Origin: Apricaphanius iberus
Taxonomy: Eukaryota; Chordata; Actinopteri; Cyprinodontiformes; Aphaniidae
NCBI GenBank assembly: GCA_028564705.1
Contig: JAPXFQ010002822.1
Span: forward strand, 1,240,001 to 1,304,000
DNA: 64,000 nucleotides
Direction of reading: 5' to 3'
Every line of letters begins with the position of its first letter. Positions within the stretch are counted from its first letter, which is position 1. The notes beneath the pieces were generated by a model. The model searched no databases and was not told where the DNA came from. It saw only the letters and a list, made by a program, of their open reading frames with translations. The position numbers were made by a program, and so were the translations under genes. This document shows, in pieces, positions 56,201 to 64,000 of the stretch.

Positions 56201-59200
56201 ATGTTATTAGCTCATAACAATCAGTTGATGTTAGCTGTAGCTTCATAATGAGGACCACATGAGTTTCTCCTTATGACTTTGGATCATTTATGAAAGAACA
56301 TAAATGTAGCTAGCTAGCATCCCACATTTCCTGGCTGATTAGCTACCTGCAATATCACAAGGACACTTCCTGTGGAGAATATCAAAATAGAAGAACTTCC
56401 TGTTCAGCTTGTTTGCAAGTTTACCAATTGTTTATTTACTTGCTACTTTTTGCCTTGTTAATTATGTTGTAATTTATACCTTGAATTTGAGCATATTTTG
56501 TATTAAGAGTTGTTAAACCATATTAAGTGCAATATTTAATGGGGTGGACACAATATGAAAAGAACCTAATTTTAACATTAACAGGTTAAAGTCTTTCTAT
56601 TATTATTCTTTAAAAATAAATGACTATTTATATTTCTATAGAGGGAAGCTATTACATTTGATCAGTTTTCAAAATAATAAAAATCTGCTTTTAGCAAATT
56701 TGTGACTGGTAAGTTAAATGAGTAACAGATAACTGTTAATAAATATTAAAAGAGGTAATAGATCTGTGGCTCAACCCTGCTCAGTCCCGCCCTGTGAAAG
56801 CAAACAAACCAATAGTTTTCAACTTGCAGATTACCAGAGGCAAACAGACTTGGACGTTCTCAGCATTTTTCCACATTAGTAGCAGTAACTAAGGAGGGGT
56901 GGGGCTGGGCTGAGTGACAGGTCAATTGGGACCAAAGAACAAACAGTACAGATGTGGATGCAGAGTTAGAAGTAACCTAGATGTTGTTTCAGTCTTTATA
57001 CTGACTTGACTTGAGAGTTGATTTGGACTTTAAGCATCTCTACAGTTCTCGACCTTTGAGTTTGGAGGTGCTTTTTTTTAGCTGTCATGAAGTCCTAAAA
57101 TCTAAATTCAGAAAGGCTTCACTTTTGTATCAGGAAGCTCTTAGTTCTGCTATCAAATGTCTTGAAATCTACAAACATGTAGGTGTCTGAACCTAAAGCT
57201 CCAAAAGCACATTTGTTTTCCCATAAGCTCTTGATTAAAAGACTTGAACCGCATGGTTGCTTGTAAAGAAAAAACTGTTCATGACCTGCATGTTTTTCAC
57301 ACAGGCTACACGTCTTCTTTCAATCTGACCAAGGAGCCCAACATGCGCTTCCTAACCGAAGAACATGGTTTTGGGCCACAAGAGCATCGTGGCCCCGCAG
57401 TCTTGGAGGTAAGAACAGAGAAAAGTGTCCAGATTGTTTTCAGTAACAAATAAAGGCTTTTTGCATTAGTTAGTGAGCAGACTGACTGTGTCTTTTTCTT
57501 TCTTTACTGCATGAATCTTAAAAATAAATGTTATATATAAATAAAACAGTAGGCACAACTGCATGCATGTTAGAGGGTTGCCTGCCTGATAAACATTCTG
57601 TCTCCCAAGCTGTAGCAGAAAAAAATATCTGCTGAAGAGGCAGATATTGCAACTTATTTATCTTCTGAAAAACAAAAAAAAGCACAGCATGAAAAAAGAT
57701 TTTAAGCTTAATGTACAGTAAAGTCATATAAATAATGGCGTCATTGTTTGAAGCAACATGAATGCAACCGTAGGTGTTCACAAGCCAGTGATTCCTTGTG
57801 CCAGTCTGTCTTATTCTAAGGGCCGCCCAGTAAACAGCCTTAGCGTTTTTACATCCCGTTGGCGGAACATTACGAACTTCTGGGCCAACTCAACCTTTGT
57901 ATGCGAGAACCTCTATGACTATATGAACATTATACAAAGTTGGAAAGCTAAGATTCCGAAGATTAAAATGATGTACGGCAATCAAGGATCCAATCATAAA
58001 TGTAGACATAGTAAACGCTTTTGTCAAACTGCTGAAAAATAAAAATAATGTGGAATTGAGTGTTCGAAGTCACAGTTGATTGACAGAGCACAGCCATGTC
58101 ACACAAAAACGGTCTTTTTACGTTCACAAAGACTCAGTTAATGTCCCTCGATATAATAGCTAGTTCATATTAAGTCTGATGCTGGTATTTCAGCTTAATC
58201 TATTGCTAAAAACCTTGATAATTTATTTCCTTGTGTGTATTTCCTACTCTTAAAGTTTTCATCAGAATTTCCGTTGGCATGCGTACATTAGCCTAAGAAT
58301 AACACAACAGCGACCTCTTTTATCTTCTCTGTGATGTTTATTGGCTGCTGGCAAACACCAATTTGGTACATTACCAGCAGCATCTCTAAGACTGGTATTA
58401 TGTTAGCTTTGTCCCTGCTTGTGCTAGCTTTGCTCTTGTTTTTACTGAGCCATGCTTTCATGTCCATTTCGCAATACAACCCCATCAAAGTATTTTCTTT
58501 ATTGCCTCCAAAAGTTCTGATTAACAGCCTACAGCACCTTCTGCTGGTTGTATTAGGTCAATGCATTTTATTGTTGCAAGTTCATTTACACAGGTGTTGT
58601 AATCTGTTTCAGGCAGGCCAGAGAGTGGAGGATGCAGAGGAAACGCAATAAAAAAATAAGGGGAAAATAAATAATTAATTAAATTAAATGAGATAATTAA
58701 AGGCAACCAGATTGGTGGTCAGAGCTGCTAACATGCAGAGTGTGTTTTCTTAGAAAGTGGCAAAAAAATTGTTTACAGAACTTTTAGCAAGAAAACACAT
58801 AAAACGTAAACCAAGTCCTCATCCTGCACCGTCTTCACCCAGGTTGTTCTGATGTCCCCTCAGGTGAGTCCTTCAGATAAAGATCTGTGGACAGCAGAGA
58901 AGGACGAAGACGTTCAGTCCAGTGGCTATGGCGTCCTTCGCTCATCCGTCGCTGAAGCCCAAACATCTGCGACACCTTCTGCTGATTCAGCCATTTCTGC
59001 AGATGCTGATGGAACGGCCACACCGGAGACTGACACAGGCACTGACTTTGGACTTCTGGGAAGTTATAACAGAGGTACAATCTAGACCATCACCCAAATG
59101 AATGAAGTATTTCCCCATATTCTGTTTTCTTGCTGCACTTAACAGATCAAACAGATTTTATCATCAAACAAAAACAACTTTTGTGACCTTCTCTAGCATA

Positions 59201-62200
59201 TTCCACAAAACCTCAATCCTATTTAAGTCCATACTTTGACTAGAACTTGTGGTGAACATTTTCTAGCATGCTTTGGATCATTGTCCTGCTGCATCCATGT
59301 GTCTGAGATTAAGGTCATGAACTGATGGTCGGACATTCTCCTTCAGGGTTTTTTTTGCTAGAGGGCAGAATTTATGGTTCCCATCGGTTGAACCCCAAAT
59401 CCTAAAGCAGAAAAGGAGACCCAGACCATCACACTACCAACAACATGTTTGACTGTAGTTATGATTTCCTGTCTATTAAAATGCTGTGTTAGACGTGCAG
59501 CCTCCAAAACCCTTTGTTTCTGTGGTCCACAGAATATTTTCCCAGAAGTCTTCCTGTTTTTTTTTTGGTGAGACAGGTCTTTCTGTTTTTTAGAATCAGT
59601 CGTGGGAGGTTTCACTGCTGCTCCATGTTAGCAGATAATGGTTTTCACTGAGGTTCTCTCTCTAAAGCTTAAGAAAAAAACTTTTTAACCCCTTCCAAAC
59701 TGATTGATGTCAATGGTGCACCCCAACTTTCATCCAATGTCTGCTAGAGAAAGGCACCAACTCCCATCACCCTGCACGAGAGCGGGTCACTTTTTTAGAT
59801 GTTTTAGAATGCTTCATGTCGTCAGACATGTCGTCAGCTTCTTTTCCAGTGGCTTTATAGTTTTATTAGTCGGCAATGATAAAACCTGGGTGTTGGAAGT
59901 GAGATTTAACCAAACATGAGTAGTTAATCACATCTGGTTTAAGGGAATAAGGTGTTTTGGTGGCAAAAAAAGATATTTGGCAGCCACCAACTGTGCAAGT
60001 TCTCCCACTTAAAAAGATAAGAGATCTGTAATTTTCAGCAAAGTTACACAATTACTGTGAGAGACGGAATGTAAAATGACATGGTATGATTTCTAAAGAA
60101 TTTATTTGTATGAACATGCAGAAAATAAGTATGATCAATAACAAATATTCTCCTAAAGACTTTGTATATATAACTTTATATGTAACCTTAGTTGGCAGTC
60201 ACAGAGGTTAAATGTTTCTTGTAGGTCTTCACCACGTTTGCACATTGTTGCTGACATTTTGGCCTATTCTTCCATGCAGATCTTCTCTAGACCTAGGATA
60301 TTTTGGGGCTATCGATGGACAACACAGACTTTCATCTCCCTCCACTGATTCTCATTTGTATTGAGGTCTTGAGACTAGTAAGGCCATTCCAGAACCTTGA
60401 AATGCTTTTTACCTATCCAGTCCTTCTTTGCCTGGCCGGTGTATTTAAGGATCATTTTCGTGCTGGAAGATCCATCCATGTTTCATCTTCATCTTCACCG
60501 AAGGAAGGAGGATTTTCCCCCAAAAACCTCAGTATACATGGCTCCATTCACCCTTTTCTTAAAACAGATCAGTCGTCCTGTCCATTTTGCAGTAAAGCAG
60601 CCCCAAAGCATAATGTTTCCTCCACCATGCTTCACAGAGGGTACGGGGAGCCTAAGTTTCCTCCACTTCCAATCGGCTCAAAGGTCCCCGGACCAGTGAA
60701 AGCTGATAAAAGTTATTTTCTGGTCCGCTTTCCCTTATGCCCTGAATCACACATATGATGTAAATGTTAACTAATGATGTTTGTTTCAGCAGTGTTTTTG
60801 AAATTGTTAATGATTTATTTGCTTGCAAAAATTCTTAATCAAAATGAATACAAATCAGAAGTCGCGTATATGATGTCATGTGGCTAACATTAGCTAGCAC
60901 TTGAAATACTCACCGAGACCATGTAGAGCTTCTCCTGCATACTGGCTCTGACTCAACCAACAATTTATCTTCCAGCATAGCTGCCATCTTCCACATGGCC
61001 AGATTTATAGTGTTTTCCTCTACGACTAATGCTCCTTCCTTTGTCCTGGAAGAAGGATGTGAAATTCGCTAAACTCATGGCCATTTTTCCTTTGTCTTCT
61101 TCACTTGTAGTACATTACGTGTTGTCACACAAAACCTAAAGTAACCTTTGCCGTCTGTTGAAACTTAGCGTTTTCTCTGCATCAAAATGTATCTTTAAAA
61201 TTCATGGACATTCATATGTTTACCCCATGGCACATTTCTAGTGAGATCAGTAATGGAACCATGGACCAGATATAGAAGGGCGGGATTTAGGCTTCCCATA
61301 GAGTTCTTGGGATGCACCTCAGCATTCTTCCACCTCCAAACATGGCAGGTGACATTTATACCAAAGAGTTCCATTTTTGTATCATCTGAACACATTACAT
61401 ATTCCCACTCCTTCTCTGGATCATCCAAATGGTTACTGGCAAACTTTAGACAGGCCTGGACATGTGCTGGATTAAGCAGGTGGACCTTTCAAACACTTCA
61501 GAATTTTAAACCCTGATGACGTAGTCCATTACAATGGTATCCTCTGTTCTCAAGATCATGTGTACCTCATGAGGTGAGATCTTTCATGGAGCCCCAGGTT
61601 GAAGGAGAGGTCAGTGATTTGTTTTCTGATCATTTCCCCAACAGCAATCTCTTCTCATCAAGGTGTTTGCCTATTGTAGATTGGCGCATTCCAGGCTTGT
61701 GCAGGTGTACAATCTTGCCCCTGGTGACCTTGGACAGCTCTCTAGTCTTGGCAGTGGTTGGAGTCTGACTGAAGGGGTGGAGAAATTCATTTTTTAGAAA
61801 TAATGATTTCAAACAGGTGCAATTAATACAGTTAATGATTGGAGCACAGAAGAGCTTCTTAAAGAAGAAGTAAAACGTCTGTGAGGACCAGAATTCTTGT
61901 TTGTTTGTAGGTGTGAAATATTTATTTTTCTGCACCATTATACAAATAAATTATTAAAGAAAAACATACAATGTGATTTCCTGGATGATAAAAATAATGA
62001 AAATTACAGACCTCTTTCATCTTTTTAAGTGAGTTAACTGCTAGCCAAATACATTTATGCACCAGTGTGTATAAAGATGTTTGTCAACACCATAGTTAGA
62101 GACTATGATCTGAGCAATGGGGAATAAAAGTGGCCCAGGAACAGAGCCTTGAGGAGCACCATCTTGAAACGAAGTAGTCCCACTTTACAACAGAAAGAGT

Positions 62201-64000
62201 ATTGGATGTTTTTGTGTTTTATCTTGTTCGCCTCTACAGATGAAAATGCGGCGGTGGAAACAGGTGTGTCACAGGCAGGCATAATTACCCAGAATCCTAC
62301 AACTCCAGAGGTTGGATTGGCACCCAGCAGAGAACCTCTACAACCCATTTTGGAAAAGGAGGAACCCCGGGAAGAAGGTGAAGATGACCTAAAAGGTGAG
62401 ACTCACATTGTTCTTTTCCAGTTTGGAATAGATTGAGAAAATCGTTTTACAAACGTTATGTTTTTGTTTATTCAAATGGATCAAAAGATAAAAGTGAGGA
62501 GATGGCGAGAGAAAGGGAGGAGAAAGAGGGAACAAGGTTCAGAGGAATCATCCCACTCACCACAGATCCTTCTCCCACTACTGGCTTCACTGAGAGGGAG
62601 TTTGATCCCAATCCAGAGGAGCCGCAGCAGGTCGGTTCAGACTCCCTTCAGACCACCTAAGTGGAAGGAGGCAAAGCTGAAACATATCCGTTGTCCTCTA
62701 AACTGTGAATGTTTCAGGTGGTTTGCTTAAACTGGAGCGAGCTGGCTGCACGTGGCTACGTCATCCTCAACATGACGAAGAACATCAACTGTGTGAGTAC
62801 CAAGAATCAAAAATCTTCTAACCTCATAGATTCAGCCATCTTTGGCTTTGCAAAGGGAAGGGAAGTTCATTCATACATACTGAAGGCAATCCTTTAACGT
62901 TAACAAAAACCTTATAAAGCTCAAGCTCATTTAAAATTTAGGTGCAGATTAAACTGAAACTGTTTAACAGTGGCCCTATTATAGATAAAAGTTATTTCTG
63001 TTCTTCGTGAAATAATCCATTTAAAAACAGAACATGTCTTTCCTGCTGACTTTCAATGATAAAAATGCTGCGATTATCTTTTTTTTTTGTGGTCAGAAAT
63101 AGATCAGGGGTCCTCACTGTTGCATCTGTTGCTATGGAAGCACAAAAAAACCGCCAGACCGCCACTGCAGTAAATTAATGGTTGCCACAGTAACGTGATG
63201 GATTTTAGCCAACAGCCTATTTTCATCTGTTTGAGAGGAAAATATGTTTGCCTGTGAGACAGGAGGAGTTTCGAGTGTTCCAGGGCGTCCAGCTGCTGAG
63301 GATCATCGAGCGGGAGTTTGCACGCAGAATGAACAGCCCAGAGGGATCGTGGGTGCTTTACTTAAGCAAGCCGACGCACCAGCAACACCAGCTGCTGATG
63401 AACGTGGTGTCTGGACATGGTACACACACACAAACACACCTCGAAGAAGCTCGGTTCACCTTCTGAGGAACTCATACAGTTCTGAGCCTAAACCTGGTCA
63501 TCATGTGCTGCCTTTCAGGAGTCATTGCTACTCAGGACGTGCTGGACATGATGGGAGAGATCAGGAAAAGCCTCAATAAGGTGTAGAAACGTTTCTCTTG
63601 AGGACTTTCAAAGCTCTTTTGCTCTCCGGCTGGTTTTCGTTGCTTTAAAATCAAATGATATATTCTGCAATCATAGATTCGTAGTTCATATCTAGCTTAA
63701 TGTTACAGTGACACAGCCATGCTGCAGTAATCATACGCCTTAAGTTTTTCACGTTTTGTCACTTTAAAAACGTGTATTTTCCTGGGATTTTATGTAATAG
63801 ACCAACAAAAAGGAGCTGGAAAGTAATTCATGGATTCTTTCAAATCTGAGAATGTGGCACCCCCCCTTACCCAGACACCTAAATAAATGGAAAAGAAGAA
63901 AGCCACAAGCAGAACCTCTTGCTCGTTAGCAAAAGCCATGCAGGGAACAAAACATCCATGTGAAAGAAGGTCCTTAGGTCAGACCAGAGCAAAGATGAAC
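47246..64000 (+). CDS. podxl2: Podocalyxin-like 2 (endoglycan), ten exons, 3' end outside window
   Basis: Exons: 47246-47276, 52251-52594, 54537-54858, 57305-57408, 58864-59074, 62240-62395, 62488-62630, 62718-62792, 63263-63419 and 63519-63580 (then a GTGTAG donor). They encode 535 residues with all phases closed. Endoglycan is a CD34-family sialomucin; in mammals it is a selectin ligand and acts in cell adhesion. Seen: signal peptide [18 protein letters not shown]; an R-T-K-R site at 54-57; a Glu/Asp/Arg-rich stretch in exon 3 around Y190; a Ser/Thr-rich mucin-like region (exons 4-7); then the folded juxtamembrane domain typical of PODXL2 ([46 protein letters not shown]), with C440 and C462 probably paired and an N-glycosylation site at N455. 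The membrane helix and cytoplasmic tail lie beyond the window. Adjacency to mcm2 matches the human MCM2-PODXL2 neighbourhood. Exons 3-7 are poorly conserved, so their limits rest on splice phase. Confidence 0.9.
47870..48730. mobile_element. AAATATTTAGCT minisatellite element in podxl2 intron 1, split by a LINE piece
   Basis: It starts GGGGGTTCATTTTTGTTAG, which matches the left arm at 52655. Minisatellite units run over 47930-48110 and 48370-48730. Between them is a LINE 3' fragment (48113-48240, TATTTGTGTAGCACACTTTC) and about 120 bases of other sequence. Confidence 0.6.
48731..51240. other. podxl2 intron 1 interior, nothing recognised
   Basis: AT-rich sequence with short direct repeats (for example GCAxxGTAATTTGGCC twice at 50610-50700) but no element I could delimit and no coding frame of interest. 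Confidence 0.4.
51249..51540. mobile_element. TTAA-anchored DNA transposon fragment
   Basis: Begins TTAAAGGGGACATATGATGC, a common type of fish DNA-transposon end. Together with TTAAAGAGCAACTCACCCCC at 16154 and the TTAA element at 31870, it suggests TTAA-targeting families. The opposite end is not seen, so the copy is probably truncated. Confidence 0.4.
51590..52218 (-). mobile_element. L2-like LINE, C terminus of ORF2 and 3' UTR
   Basis: Minus-strand frame 52006-52218 ends [20 protein letters not shown], then [19 protein letters not shown], the characteristic C-terminal block of fish L2-type LINE proteins. Downstream on the minus strand is the 3' UTR ending in TGACATCTGCTGTGAATTGG and CGCTCTACAAATGCAC. 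It is 5'-truncated and ends about 30 bases before podxl2 exon 2. Confidence 0.75.
52655..54490. mobile_element. Long-TIR / AAATATTTAGCT element, split by the insertion at 53256-54171
   Basis: Left part (52655-53200): GGGGGTTCATTTTTTCAAAG arm, minisatellite at 52730-52930, then the interior with TTACCAAAATAAAAA and TATATAAACTGCTG shared with 21700-21900. Right part (54190-54490): more minisatellite, then GACAGGCTAAAAACCCTAAA, TATTGC and TAACTTTA, matching the right arm of 21459-22081. Joined, the two parts resemble one full copy in podxl2 intron 2. Confidence 0.65.
53256..54171. mobile_element. Transposon with ~88-bp terminal inverted repeats, 916 bp
   Basis: 53256-53345 and 54085-54171 are inverted copies (shared GTCTGGCTGCAGACCTC, CAGGACCCTTCCTTGCAGAC, GCTGTCAGGA, GGAAGTTTATT). 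Inside are two tRNA-like segments: AGTGGTTATACTGTCTACC with GTTTGAGGCC (53525-53580, +), and, on the minus strand, GGCAGAGTGGTTAACATAC with GGTTTGAATCC (53852-53905). They resemble the A and B boxes of tRNA-derived promoters in opposite orientation. No transposase. Confidence 0.65.
54860..55560. other. Intronic stretch without recognised features
   Basis: Within podxl2 intron 3. A GC-rich patch at 55335-55365 is the only compositional change; no gene or bounded repeat is seen. Confidence 0.4.
55578..55650 (+). repeat. tRNA-like segment (tRNA pseudogene or SINE head)
   Basis: GCTGGTCTAGTGGTTAAGGG resembles an A-box region, and GGGTTCGACTCC at 55628-55639 is a perfect B-box type. CTAGTGG near the start can pair with CCACTAG near the end. 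The anticodon arm is not well formed, so an active tRNA is unlikely. Confidence 0.45.
55654..55968. mobile_element. Inverted-repeat element (MITE) next to the tRNA-like segment
   Basis: CTGATGGTCTGCA...CTTTTAC...GAGCTC...TATCTTAAACCTTGTGCATA at 55671-55738 is mirrored at 55838-55912. The outer block CCTAAGGCTTTTTAAT (55655-55670) is mirrored by ATTAAAAAGCCTAAAGG (55949-55965). The right arm carries a ~30-bp interruption. Confidence 0.65.
55970..57240. other. podxl2 intron 3, distal part
   Basis: AT-rich, with no coding frame of note and no delimited repeat. Confidence 0.4.
57757..58150 (+). repeat. Dispersed repeat shared with 18955-19345
   Basis: GGCAATCAAGGATCCAATCA and the following AGTAAACGCTTTTGTCAAA match the lmcd1-intron copy in the same orientation. 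It lies in podxl2 intron 4; class unknown. Confidence 0.5.
59100..59640 (-). mobile_element. Tc1-like remnant (reverse), podxl2 intron 5
   Basis: Pieces such as GACCCAGACCATCACACTAC, AACATGTTTGACTGTAGTTA, CCAGAAGTCTTCCTG and GTTTCACTGCTGCTCCATGT are the reverse of a common fish Tc1 transposase region. A stop-ridden frame remains (59358-59615, -). Confidence 0.65.
60090..61990 (-). mobile_element. Tc1-like transposon (reverse) interrupted by a MITE fragment
   Basis: 60090-60660 carries the 3' half of a Tc1 gene in reverse (GGCAGTCACAGAGGTTAAAT, ACCACGTTTGCACATTGTTG, GCCCCAAAGCATAATGTTTC). 61200-61800 carries more of the same element (TGGCGCATTCCAGGCTTGTG, GGTGACCTTGGACAGCTCTC). Between them, 60703-60985 matches the MITE at 11634-12185. 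All frames are broken. It lies in podxl2 intron 5. Confidence 0.7.
62060..62165. repeat. Fragment of the repeat at 23060-23345
   Basis: ACAGAGCCTTGAGGAGCACC resembles TGAGCCCTGAGGAACACC at 23285. It lies about 75 bases before podxl2 exon 6. Confidence 0.4.
63735..64000 (+). mobile_element. Tc1-like transposon start, cut by the window edge
   Basis: TGGGATTTTATGTAATAGAC, then CAACAAAAAGGAGCTGGAAA, is the usual 5' region of a fish Tc1 family, followed by GGTCAGACCAGAGCAAAGAT. It continues past the window. Confidence 0.6.

Overview
This is vertebrate nuclear DNA, almost certainly from a teleost fish. The coding exons are GC-rich and split by GT-AG introns, and they sit in AT-rich sequence packed with fish-type repeats: Tc1-like remnants, hAT and foldback MITEs, L1- and L2-like LINE pieces and microsatellites. 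I cannot name the species from the sequence.

Four genes are supported. (1) At 6963-8345 (+) there is an intronless TRIM-family E3 ubiquitin ligase (RING, B-box2, coiled coil, PRY-SPRY). (2) lmcd1 lies on the minus strand from 29645 down to 15203. It has seven coding exons encoding 356 residues (Cys-rich N terminus, PET, two LIM domains), and the second LIM domain ends early. (3) mcm2 lies on the plus strand from 34099 to 42060. It has twenty coding exons encoding 888 residues, every phase closes, and E2F and CCAAT motifs lie just upstream. (4) podxl2 (endoglycan) lies on the plus strand from 47246 past the right edge. Ten exons encode 535 residues of signal peptide and ectodomain; the transmembrane and cytoplasmic exons lie outside the window.

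lmcd1 and mcm2 are head to head across about 4.4 kb, and mcm2 and podxl2 are tandem across about 5.2 kb. MCM2 and PODXL2 are also neighbours in human, while LMCD1 is elsewhere on human chromosome 3. The four genes do not form a shared pathway: an innate-immunity-type ligase, a transcriptional cofactor, a replicative helicase subunit and a sialomucin.

The rest is mobile and repetitive DNA. The most unusual signal is a dispersed element with long terminal inverted repeats whose interior is a minisatellite built on the palindrome AGCTAAATATTTAGCT. Copies or pieces occur in introns of all three multi-exon genes and between genes. Other well-bounded insertions are two hAT elements and one hAT MITE with 8-bp target duplications, a TTAA-flanked element carrying a decayed THAP-domain exon, a TAA-flanked MITE, a 342-bp retroposed segment with a perfect 15-bp target duplication, and several large inverted repeats. 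Element boundaries come from reading inverted repeats and flanking duplications by eye; family names are inferred from family hallmarks, not from a database search.
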